A stretch of DNA of 64,000 bases from UBA7672 sp965229115. Lineage in GTDB: Bacteria > Pseudomonadota > Alphaproteobacteria > Caulobacterales > Hyphomonadaceae. The DNA lies in contig CBDDIR010000003.1 in NCBI GenBank assembly GCA_965229115.1, forward strand, positions 372,001-436,000, given 5' to 3'. Positions within the stretch are counted from its first letter, which is position 1. The number at the start of each line of letters is the position of its first letter. This document shows, one piece after another, positions 9,046-16,360 of the stretch. The notes beneath the pieces are model-generated. The model was not told the origin of the DNA. It saw only the letters and a program-made list of their open reading frames with translations, and did not search any database. Made by a program: the position numbers and the translations under genes.

Positions 9046-9077
9046 AAGGCCCGGTTGCTTTGCGCAGCCGGGCCTTT
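9046..9077 (+). terminator. terminator of the exported-protein array
   Basis: A perfect 9-bp stem, AAGGCCCGG with CCGGGCCTT, is followed by TTA. It lies 63 bp after the stop of member D and just before the DUF1993 gene. Confidence 0.55.
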
Positions 9078-9106
9078 AGATATGCGCCATTCACCGGGGA
9101 ACAATC

Positions 9107-9628
9107 ATGGCCATCACGCTTCACGACGCCACAGTGGCGCTTTTCATCCAGACGCTTGGCGCGATGGAAGGCTTCCTCAAGCGCGGACAGGCGCATTGCG
9201 AAGACAACAACATCGCGACCGGCGAAGTGCTGGAGACGCGGCTGTTCGCCGACATGCTGCCGTTCCGGTATCAGGTGCAGGCAGCGATCGGCCATTCGGT
9301 CGGCGCAATCGAGGGCGTGAAGGGCGGGGTGTTCAAGCCGCCCTACGGCACACCGACGTCCGACTATGCGGCTCTGCTGGTCGAAGTGGCGGATGCGCTG
9401 ACCAAGCTGAAGTCCTACACGCCGGACGAGATCAACACGCTGGAAGGCAAGGACGTGATCTTCAATCTCGGTGATCGCCAGATGCCGTTCACCGCGGAAG
9501 GTTTCCTGCTGACCTTCTCGCTGGCCAACTTCCATTTCCACGCGACCACGGCCTACGACATCCTCCGCTCGAAGGGCGTGCCGCTGGGCAAGCGCGATTA
9601 TCTCGGACGGATCAAGCTGAAGGTCTGA
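9107..9628 (+). CDS. DUF1993-family protein
   Basis: A 173-residue soluble protein, all-helical in appearance, that covers a complete DUF1993 domain: a conserved N-terminal hydrophobic helix (LHDATVALFIQTLGAMEGFLKRGQ), the central RLFADMLPFRYQVQAAIGHS, and the C-terminal LANFHFHATTAYDILRSKGVPLGKRDYLG. The histidine-rich FHFHATTAYD region and the overall fold are reminiscent of the DinB/YfiT four-helix metalloprotein group. No biochemical role is established. It is monocistronic, preceded by the array terminator. Confidence 0.85.
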   Translation: MAITLHDATVALFIQTLGAMEGFLKRGQAHCEDNNIATGEVLETRLFADMLPFRYQVQAAIGHSVGAIEGVKGGVFKPPYGTPTSDYAALLVEVADALTKLKSYTPDEINTLEGKDVIFNLGDRQMPFTAEGFLLTFSLANFHFHATTAYDILRSKGVPLGKRDYLGRIKLKV

Positions 9629-10057
9629 TCGTCCAAACGGCGCCCAATTGCCGCCCGGCGGAAACGTGATCGCGTTGTTATCGACGCGCCGGGTGGCGAT
9701 GGAATCGGGTGCGCTGAAATCCGGATTACGGGTCGGCGCCGGCGCAAACCGCCATTTCTTCGGTCGTCTCCGTTTTTGCGGGGGCGGCCGCCACAATTGC
9801 CTTTATCGCTGTTGCAGGGATGCGGCACATTCGACAGGCGGGCGTCCGGCTTCTCAAAAGTCCGCAGCCAAACAAGGCAATGCGCTTCACGATCATTCCG
9901 CATTTTAGCCCATAGTCGCGTCCTAAAGTGCCTCGCAGGCGCCTCGTATCGGCGCCGGAAGCTCACTCGCAAGCAATTGATAGAGCGGTATTTACGCTAT
10001 CTTGGCCGCTCTATAGGACTTGAATCACATAGAGGCGTCACTCAGATGCCCTGAGGG
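9629..10057. other. 429-bp gene-free stretch upstream of ispZ with one inverted repeat
   Basis: I see no credible gene here. The one clear structure is an inverted repeat TAGAGCGG (9981-9988) / CCGCTCTA (10006-10013) with 17 bp between arms, 45 bp upstream of the ispZ start. It could be an operator or a leader hairpin. Short reading frames across this stretch have arginine/cysteine-rich translations typical of non-coding high-GC DNA. Confidence 0.5.
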
Positions 10058-10792
10058 ATGCGGGACAGGAATCTTCGGCCGATGAGTTGGGTCAAACGGA
10101 TTTATCCGTTCAACGCTGAGCAGACCGTCAACATCGCGTCCGAGTTCGGACCGCTGGTTGCCCTCTTCGTCGTCAACGCCGTGACCGGCAATGTCGAAGA
10201 CGGCACCTGGGCGCTGATCGTCACGACCGTGATCGCGGTCATCGCCATGCAGGTGGTGCTGAAGCGCCTTCCGGTGTTCCCGCTGATTGCATCCTCGATC
10301 ACCGTGATCTTCGGCATTCTCACGCTTGTGACGCATGACCCGATGTGGGTGCAGATCAAGGTGACGATCTTCAACGCCGGCTTTGCGCTGTTCCTGTTCG
10401 CGGGCCTGCTCTTCAAGAAGAACTTCTTCAAATACATCCTGGAGAAGACCTTCCACTACACGCAGAAGGGCTGGGACCAGTTCACCTGGAGCTTTGCCTG
10501 GTTCTTCGTCGTCACCGCAGTGGCGAACGAGGTTGTGCGTCAGGTCTATAAGCCGGGTCACATCTACCATTTCATCGGAATGGAGATGGATGGCGTGAAC
10601 ATCTGGATCCTGTTCAAGATCGCGCTGATCATGCCGGCGAGCGGGCTCTATGCCTGGTTCCTCACGCGCCTGATGCAGAAGCACGCCATTCCTGCCCCGA
10701 CGGCGGAGCGCAAGGATGTGGTGGCGACCGCGACCACGGGCGTGCCGGTGGCGCACAAGAAAGCTGCTCCGGACGCTACGCCGGCCGCCTGA
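10058..10792 (+). CDS. ispZ: intracellular septation protein A family (IspZ/YciB)
   Basis: Recognised from the family blocks FGPLVALFVVN near the N-terminus, LKRLPVFPLIASSITVIFGILTLVTHDPMWVQIKVTIFNAGFALFLF in the middle, and KKNFFKYILEKTFHYTQKGWDQFTWSFAWFF. It has about six hydrophobic membrane segments and a polar Ala/Thr-rich C-terminal tail of some 40 residues that is longer than in the E. coli protein. The family lies in the inner membrane and is linked to envelope and septum integrity. A second ATG at 10082 (MSWVKRIYPF) aligns well with the usual family start, so the first eight codons are doubtful. Confidence 0.9.
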   Translation: MRDRNLRPMSWVKRIYPFNAEQTVNIASEFGPLVALFVVNAVTGNVEDGTWALIVTTVIAVIAMQVVLKRLPVFPLIASSITVIFGILTLVTHDPMWVQIKVTIFNAGFALFLFAGLLFKKNFFKYILEKTFHYTQKGWDQFTWSFAWFFVVTAVANEVVRQVYKPGHIYHFIGMEMDGVNIWILFKIALIMPASGLYAWFLTRLMQKHAIPAPTAERKDVVATATTGVPVAHKKAAPDATPAA

Positions 10793-10829
10793 TCGGCCTA
10801 TCTGAACCAGCATCCTTTTGGGGGCATGC

Positions 10830-11342
10830 ATGACGTCCAGAGCTTTGCTGATCCTGGCGCCACTGGCGCTTATCGCCTGCGGTGAAGAGAAGAAGGCGGA
10901 GGCGCCCGCGCCCAAGCCGCCGATCGAGATCAAGCTTGCGCCGCTTGATACGCCCAAGGAGCAGTTGCCGGCTGGTTGGGTGGCCGCAACGCTTTCCAAG
11001 CCGGAAACGCGTTTCTTCGCCGAGGACGGCAAGATCTTCTTCGACTTCCCGGGCGGCGGCGATGCTGCGCTCGAGAATGTGCTGTCCTACGAGATCGACC
11101 CCGCGCTGGCGGGCGAGGTGACGCTGGAGTTCGGCTACACGCAGACGGGACCTAATCCCGAATGCGAGGTCGGCCTGACGCAGGGCGACAAGGGCGGCAA
11201 GGAAAAGCCGGCCAAGCGCAACATGGTCATGAAGCTGGAAAAGTCGGCGGGCGAGGCTGCGGTGGTGTCATTCGCCTGCAAGGCCAACAGCGAAGTCTAT
11301 GGCTATCTGATCCAGCCACGCCTGCTGATCGCTCAGAAGTAG
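10830..11342 (+). CDS. predicted lipoprotein of unknown function
   Basis: The 170-residue product starts at the ATG at 10830 behind GGGGG. A leader ends in the lipobox LALIAC-G, followed by a Glu/Lys/Pro-rich linker. The mature domain looks beta-rich (FFAEDGKIFFDFPGGGD, VTLEFGYTQTG) with two cysteines (ECEVGL, FACKANS). I do not recognise the family. It follows ispZ by about 37 bp in the same direction and may share its transcript. Confidence 0.7.
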   Translation: MTSRALLILAPLALIACGEEKKAEAPAPKPPIEIKLAPLDTPKEQLPAGWVAATLSKPETRFFAEDGKIFFDFPGGGDAALENVLSYEIDPALAGEVTLEFGYTQTGPNPECEVGLTQGDKGGKEKPAKRNMVMKLEKSAGEAAVVSFACKANSEVYGYLIQPRLLIAQK

Positions 11343-11394
11343 GGCCGCCCCACATCTCAACACGATGTAGAGCGGCCGTCCCCCTTAGTAACCT

Positions 11395-13080
11395 CTAGTT
11401 CTTTGCGCCGATGAACTCGTCGATGGTGCGGCGGGCGATGACCATGGCTTGGACTTCGCCGGCGCCCTCGAAGATGTTGAGGATGCGAGCGTCGCAGAGA
11501 ACGCGGCTGACCGGATACTCCAGCGCAAAGCCATTGCCGCCGTGGACCTGCAGCGCGTTGTCGGCTGCGGCCCAGGCGATGCGGGCGGCGAGCATCTTGG
11601 CGAGACCCGCCTCGAGATCGCAGCGCTTGCCCTGATCCTTCTGGCGCGCCGAGAAGTAGGTGAGCTGGCGCACGCCGACGAGTTCGGCGGCCATCATCAC
11701 CAGCTTGTCCGAGGTGCGCGGGAAGTCGAAGATCTGGCGGCCGAACTGCGTGCGCTCGAGCGAGTATTTGAGGCCGAGTTCCAGCGCGCACTGGGCGACG
11801 CCGATGGCGCGCGCGGCGGTCTGGATGCGGGCGCCTTCGAAGGTCGCCATCAGGTGCTTGAAGCCGAGGCCTTCGACTTCGCCGAGCAGGTTGCCGGCGG
11901 GCACTTCAAAGCCGTCGAAGCCGAGTTCGTATTCCTTCATGCCGCGATAGCCGAGCACTTCGATCTCGCCGCCGGTCATGCCGTTGGCGGGGAAGGGGTT
12001 CTCGTCAGTGCCGCGCGGCTTTTCGCAGATGAACATGGAGAGGCCGGAGAAGTTGTTGGTGTCCGGGATCGAGCGGGCGAGGACCGTCATCAGGTCAGCG
12101 CGGGCAGCGTGCGTGATCCAGGTCTTGTTGCCGGTGATCTTCCAGGTGTCGCCATCGCGCACGGCGCGGGTGCGCAAGCTGCCGAGGTCCGAGCCGGTGT
12201 TCGGTTCGGTGAACACGGCGGTCGGCAGGATTTCGCCGGACGCGATGCCGGGCAGGTATTTCTCTTGTTGCGCGCGGGTGCCGCCATTGAGCAGCAGTTC
12301 GGCTGCGATCTCGGAGCGGGTGCCGAGCGAACCGACGCCGATGTAGGCGCGGCTGAGTTCTTCGGAGACGACGCACATCGCCGTCTTGCCGAGGCCGAGG
12401 CCGCCGAACTCTTCCGGGATGGTGAGGCCGAACACGCCCATCTCGCCCATCTGCTTCACGACGGCGTCCGGGATCAGCACGTCTTCCATGTGCCAGCTAT
12501 GGGCGTAGGGCTCGACGACTTCCTTGCCGAACTCGCGGAACTGGTCGCGGATCTGTTCGAACGTCTCTTCAAGGCCGGTGTATTCCACCGTTGCCTTCTG
12601 GCTTTCGAGGAAGCTGCGGATCAGCTTCGCGGCGGCCATGCGGGCGGCAGCCGTGTTGCCTTTGGAAATCAGGGTCAGGATCGCCGGGGTGCCCAGCTTC
12701 TGGATGACGGACGGATCTGTCGTCATGTCGCTCGGACGGACGACTTCGAGCTGCGTCATCATCAGGCCGCCGCCGAGCTGGTAGAGGTATTCACCAAACA
12801 GGATCTGGGTCAGCAGCTGTTCGATCTCGCCGAACTTGCCTTCTTCCGCGATGCGGTCGGCCCAGTTGGCGGTCTCTTTCAGCGTCTCGACATAGGTCAG
12901 CACCCAGGCGAGGCCGTGGGTGGAGCGTTGCTCTTCATCGATCTTCTTGCGGTCGACTTTCCCGCCCGGGGCGACTGTCGCGGCAACAGATTTGCGCAAT
13001 GCAACGAAATAAGCTTCCGCATCAGACGCTGCCTGGCGAATTGTCGCCCGAAGGTCCGCAATCACGATGCCGTCCGCCAT
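11395..13080 (-). CDS. mcd: (2S)-methylsuccinyl-CoA dehydrogenase-like acyl-CoA dehydrogenase
   Basis: At 561 residues this is much longer than ordinary acyl-CoA dehydrogenases (about 380). The first 170 residues form the extra N-terminal region (LLTQILFGEYLYQLGGGLMMTQLEVVR) typical of methylsuccinyl-CoA dehydrogenase. The catalytic core follows: FGLTIPEEFGGLGLGKTAMCVVSEELSRAYIGVGS, FTEPNTGSDLGSLRTRA, KTWITHAARADL, the FAD-binding ERTQFGRQIFDF and the C-terminal QVHGGNGFALEYPVSR. The enzyme oxidises methylsuccinyl-CoA to mesaconyl-CoA in the ethylmalonyl-CoA pathway for acetate or C2 assimilation. No other pathway genes are in the window. It is transcribed away from the family member E gene. 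Confidence 0.85.
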   Translation of the reverse strand: MADGIVIADLRATIRQAASDAEAYFVALRKSVAATVAPGGKVDRKKIDEEQRSTHGLAWVLTYVETLKETANWADRIAEEGKFGEIEQLLTQILFGEYLYQLGGGLMMTQLEVVRPSDMTTDPSVIQKLGTPAILTLISKGNTAAARMAAAKLIRSFLESQKATVEYTGLEETFEQIRDQFREFGKEVVEPYAHSWHMEDVLIPDAVVKQMGEMGVFGLTIPEEFGGLGLGKTAMCVVSEELSRAYIGVGSLGTRSEIAAELLLNGGTRAQQEKYLPGIASGEILPTAVFTEPNTGSDLGSLRTRAVRDGDTWKITGNKTWITHAARADLMTVLARSIPDTNNFSGLSMFICEKPRGTDENPFPANGMTGGEIEVLGYRGMKEYELGFDGFEVPAGNLLGEVEGLGFKHLMATFEGARIQTAARAIGVAQCALELGLKYSLERTQFGRQIFDFPRTSDKLVMMAAELVGVRQLTYFSARQKDQGKRCDLEAGLAKMLAARIAWAAADNALQVHGGNGFALEYPVSRVLCDARILNIFEGAGEVQAMVIARRTIDEFIGAKN

Positions 13081-13297
13081 TCTTCGTCACTCCCGTTTCG
13101 AGACGATCCCACTAGCTCATTGCGGCGTTGCAGCAAAGATCATCCCGCGATTGGCGCATCACATCGCCTCGAACGGTAATTTTGACCCTGATCGTTGGCC
13201 TGCGCAGCTTGCGCGGATACCGGCGCTCCTGCAGAAGCGGATAACGGTAGGCGCTGCGGCAAGACATCGCGCGCCACCTGAACCGGAGGAGAAGACC

Positions 13298-14428
13298 ATG
13301 AAGCTCAGCCTGAAGGCTGTCCTGCTGGCCGCTGCCGCGTCGATCGCGGTTTCGGGCGCCGCAAATGCCCAGTCTGCACCGGGTTACACGCCGGCCAGGA
13401 CGAGCTGGGGCGTGCCGGATCTGCAGGGTACATGGTCGAACGCCTCGATCACCGACATGCAGCGCTCGCCCGAGTATCCGAACCTCGTGATGACGCCGGC
13501 CGAAGTCGCGAAGATGGAGGGCGAGGACTACTACAACAATCGCACTCGCGAGGATGCAAAGCCGACCGACCTCAAGACGGCGAAGCTGCTGGATGGCTCC
13601 GATCTTCTGTCGGGCGGCGGCTACAACGCGTTCTGGGTCGATCAGGGTTCGAAGGTCGCCACGGTGAAGGGCGAGCCGCGCTCGTCCTGGATCATCGAGC
13701 CGGCCAATGGCCGCATTCCGCGCAAGGCCGCAGCGGTTCCCGCTGGACGGCCCGCGGCTGGAACGGCTGGCGCGCCGACGGGTGCTGCGGCGAAATCCGG
13801 AACAGTGCAGGGGCCGGGCGCTGTTGATCGCAATGCGGGCGGCGGGATTGGTTCTTACGACAACCCCGAGTCCCGCCCGATGGGCGAGCGCTGCATCATC
13901 GGCTTCGGTAATACCGGCGGGCCGGTGATGACGAACGTGCTCTACAACAACCACTATCAGATCGTGCAGGCGCCCGATCATGTGATCATCGTCGTCGAGA
14001 TGGTGCACGACCAGCGCATCATCCCGATCGTGAAGAGCGAAGCCGAAGCCAAGCTGAGCGACGGCCCGATCAAGAAATGGCTCGGCGACTCCGTGGGCTG
14101 GTATGAGGGCGACACGCTGGTCGTGAAGACCAAGAACGTGATGCCGGCTCAGCGTGGCTACATCTCGAAGGATGGCACACTGACCGAGCGCTTCACCCGC
14201 TGGAGCAACGACCAGATCACTTACGAGTTCACCGTCGACGATCCCACGCAATACACGCAGCCGTGGAAGGGCGAGATGGCGCTGAACTGGTCGAAGGAGC
14301 CGTTCTACGAATACGCCTGCCATGAAGGTAACTACGCCATGGAAGGCATCCTCGCCGGCGCCCGCAAGCAGGAGCGCGAAGGCAAGGTCGTGAAGGCCAA
14401 CGCATCCGAGGAAGGCCGCGGCAACTAG
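13298..14428 (+). CDS. exported protein of unknown function, family member E (dispersed copy)
   Basis: A 376-residue divergent paralogue of the 4.4-9.0 kb array. It starts at 13298 behind CCGGAGGAGAAG with a signal peptide ending A-N-A-Q. Shared blocks: VPDLQGTWSNASITDM, RCIIGFGNTGGPVMTNVLYNNHYQ, LGDSVGWYEGDTLVVKT, YEYACHEGNYAMEGILAGARKQER. It has an Ala/Gly/Pro-rich insertion of about 45 residues in the middle (around residues 147-190) that the array copies lack, and its tail is less basic. It is followed 175 bp later by a cytochrome P460 gene, so a redox connection is possible but unproven. Confidence 0.9.
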   Translation: MKLSLKAVLLAAAASIAVSGAANAQSAPGYTPARTSWGVPDLQGTWSNASITDMQRSPEYPNLVMTPAEVAKMEGEDYYNNRTREDAKPTDLKTAKLLDGSDLLSGGGYNAFWVDQGSKVATVKGEPRSSWIIEPANGRIPRKAAAVPAGRPAAGTAGAPTGAAAKSGTVQGPGAVDRNAGGGIGSYDNPESRPMGERCIIGFGNTGGPVMTNVLYNNHYQIVQAPDHVIIVVEMVHDQRIIPIVKSEAEAKLSDGPIKKWLGDSVGWYEGDTLVVKTKNVMPAQRGYISKDGTLTERFTRWSNDQITYEFTVDDPTQYTQPWKGEMALNWSKEPFYEYACHEGNYAMEGILAGARKQEREGKVVKANASEEGRGN

Positions 14429-14603
14429 CCCGGTTTTCCGTCACACCCGCGTGACGTTGGGGCGTTTGGCGTGAAATGCCGTGTCTGTGTCAGCAAAGGC
14501 GGGGCACGGAATCTTGCGCTTTTCGCGTGCGCGTAGCTCTCTGTCCGTGGTCGGACTTCAGAGCTCCCCCGCAAAGAGGGGACCCAGATACGGGACGTGA
14601 AAC

Positions 14604-15155
14604 ATGAAACGCCTTCTTCCCATCGCCATGGGCCTCGTTGCCATGGTGTCAGTTACTGCGGCCGCTTTCGCGGGGCCGAGCTATGACGCCGAGGGCAAGA
14701 TCATGATACCTGCAAACATGGATCGCTGGCCGACGGTCGGCACGACCTATGCGCTCAGCTATGAGGGCGATGGCGGCACGACGCTGAACACGGTGCGGCT
14801 CGATCCCGAGAGCTATGATGCCTACACCAAGACGGGCAAATTCCCTGTCGGCGCCATCATGCAGCTCGAAGTGCGCAGACCGGTTGATGAGATCGCGCCG
14901 GCCAAGGGTGGTAAGACGCAAGGAGCGGTTGTTGGACGCTCGCTGCATGTGAAGGACGAGCAGGGCGGGCCGGGAACGTGGACGTTCTACAATTTCGGCG
15001 CGGCATCGCAGACGGGCAATCCGATCCCGCGCAGCCAGGCCTGCTACTCCTGCCATGACGAGCATGCGGGCAAGACCGACACGGTCTTCATGCAGTTCTA
15101 CCCGACGCTGAACGAAGCGCGGGAGCATGCAGCGCACGCTCCCGCTACTCCGTAG
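14604..15155 (+). CDS. cytochrome P460-family protein
   Basis: A 183-residue periplasmic protein with a signal peptide (cleavage near A-F-A-G, residue 24). The c-type haem motif C-Y-S-C-H is at 147-151, followed by DEHAGKTDTVFMQFYPTL, the C-terminal block characteristic of cytochrome P460. The N-terminal GKIMIPANMDRWPTVGTTYAL and NTVRLDPESYDAYTKTGKFP also match. Characterised members oxidise hydroxylamine or bind nitric oxide; whether this one does depends on a lysine cross-link that cannot be confirmed here. It is convergent with the GST gene, 12 bp between stops. Confidence 0.9.
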   Translation: MKRLLPIAMGLVAMVSVTAAAFAGPSYDAEGKIMIPANMDRWPTVGTTYALSYEGDGGTTLNTVRLDPESYDAYTKTGKFPVGAIMQLEVRRPVDEIAPAKGGKTQGAVVGRSLHVKDEQGGPGTWTFYNFGAASQTGNPIPRSQACYSCHDEHAGKTDTVFMQFYPTLNEAREHAAHAPATP

Positions 15156-15167
15156 TCAGTCGCTAGA

Positions 15168-15782
15168 TCAGGCGGCTTTCACCAGACCTTCGGCAACCAG
15201 CGAGGCTTGCACGGCAGGGCGCGCAGCAACGCGGCCCTGGAAGGCCTGCACATTCGGGAAGGCCGAGAGATCGACCTTCAGCATGTTCGACCAGTTCGTG
15301 ACCGTGAAGAGATAGGCGTCGACCGTCGCGAACGTGTCGCCGGTGAGATACTGGCGGCCGTCGGCGAGGCGTTTCTCGATCAGCGCATAGCGCGAGGAGA
15401 GTTTGTCGACCTGAGCCTGGCGCGCTTCCGGCGTGATGGCCGGGTTGAACAGCGGGCTGTAGCCCTTGTGGATCTCGGTCGAGATGAAGACGGCCAGTTC
15501 GTCCTGCTTCAGGCGTTCTTTCGTGCCGTGCGCGGGGGCCAGTTTCGATGCGGGGTGGGCGTCGGCAACGTAGCCGTGCAGCACGACGTTCTCGGTCAGG
15601 ATGTCGCCGTCGGGAAGTTGAAGTGCGGGGACGTAGCCCTTCGGGTTCAGCGCCATGAAGTCTGCGCCGGATTCCGTTTTCTTGTCGCGGCCAACCTTGT
15701 CGAGTTCCACCGTCGCTCCCGCCTCACGCAGCAGGATGTGGGTGGCGAGCGAGCAGGCGCCGGGCATGTAGTAGAGTTTCAT
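15168..15782 (-). CDS. glutathione S-transferase (beta-class like)
   Basis: The 204-residue protein has a complete two-domain GST: an N-terminal thioredoxin-fold half starting MKLYYMPGACSLATHILLREAG, NPKGYVPALQLPDG with the cis-proline loop, and a TENVVLHGYVAD glutathione-binding segment. A helical C-terminal half follows with LTGDTFATVDAYLFTVTNW. It is cytoplasmic and expected to conjugate glutathione to electrophiles. It is divergent from an HxlR regulator gene, with nested inverted repeats in the 131-bp gap, so it is a likely direct target of that regulator. Confidence 0.92.
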   Translation of the reverse strand: MKLYYMPGACSLATHILLREAGATVELDKVGRDKKTESGADFMALNPKGYVPALQLPDGDILTENVVLHGYVADAHPASKLAPAHGTKERLKQDELAVFISTEIHKGYSPLFNPAITPEARQAQVDKLSSRYALIEKRLADGRQYLTGDTFATVDAYLFTVTNWSNMLKVDLSAFPNVQAFQGRVAARPAVQASLVAEGLVKAA

Positions 15783-15820
15783 AACTTTCCTCCGTCTCAG
15801 GTGACACCCAGTTAGGCGAG

Positions 15821-15885
15821 GCGGTTACATTTGGAAACCACGTAGCGGTGTGTTACCTGCGATAAACGCGTAACCGCCAGGTAAC
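15821..15885. promoter_or_regulatory. nested inverted repeats between GST and HxlR genes
   Basis: Four GTTAC/GTAAC cores form two overlapping inverted repeats: GCGGTTAC (15821-15828) with GTAACCGC (15870-15877), and GTTACCTG (15852-15859) with CAGGTAAC (15878-15885). Placement in a divergent promoter beside an HxlR gene suggests the regulator's operator. Binding itself is inferred. Confidence 0.7.
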
Positions 15886-15913
15886 TTGGCCATATCGTAG
15901 GGGGAGTTGGGAC

Positions 15914-16285
15914 ATGCCGTTGAAGGTGCGCAAAAGTGTGGTGCGCCAGCAGGCCGAGATGTGCCCGATCGGCGCTTGCATGGACCTGATCGGCGGAGCG
16001 TGGACGCCGAACATCATCTGGTATCTCTCCGGCGGTTCGCGGCGTTTCTCGGAGTTGCGTGAGGACGCGAAGCCGATCTCCGCGAAGATGCTGTCGACTC
16101 GGCTGAAGGAGCTGGAGGCGACAGGCATTGTGAGCCGCACTGTCGTCGATACATCGCCGCCGTCCGTCGAATATGCGCTGACGCCGTTGGGCCGCGAACT
16201 GATCCCGGCGATCGAGGCGATCGCGCGCGTCGGCTTCAAGCTGAAGCGTGAGCAGGCGAAGAAGCGCCTCGTCGTCGCGCGCTGA
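15914..16285 (+). CDS. HxlR-family transcriptional regulator
   Basis: A 123-residue winged-helix protein with the HxlR signature: CPIGACMDLIGGAWTPNIIWYLSGGSRRFSELRE, ISAKMLSTRLKELEATGIVSR and the wing VEYALTPLGREL. Family members often sense electrophiles or quinones through the N-terminal cysteine, here within M-C-P-I-G at about residues 16-20; a second cysteine follows in GAC. It lies divergent from the GST gene and probably controls it through the repeats at 15821-15885. The start follows AGGGGGAGTTGGG. Confidence 0.9.
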   Translation: MPLKVRKSVVRQQAEMCPIGACMDLIGGAWTPNIIWYLSGGSRRFSELREDAKPISAKMLSTRLKELEATGIVSRTVVDTSPPSVEYALTPLGRELIPAIEAIARVGFKLKREQAKKRLVVAR

Positions 16286-16323
16286 TATTTGCGGCGGCCG
16301 AAGGGTGTGGTAGAACGCAATAT

Positions 16324-16339
16324 GATACCATACGGTATC
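16324..16339. promoter_or_regulatory. 16-bp palindrome upstream of the alkylsulfatase-like gene
   Basis: GATACC-ATAC-GGTATC is a perfect inverted repeat 21 bp before the downstream ATG. Its layout resembles TetR-family operators. No TetR gene is in the window, so the cognate regulator would be encoded elsewhere. Confidence 0.6.
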
Positions 16340-16360
16340 GAAATACTCAGAGGATCGGCA

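Noticed and set aside
11449..13179. A 576-codon plus-strand frame
   Set aside because: Antisense to methylsuccinyl-CoA dehydrogenase, which has unmistakable acyl-CoA dehydrogenase motifs.
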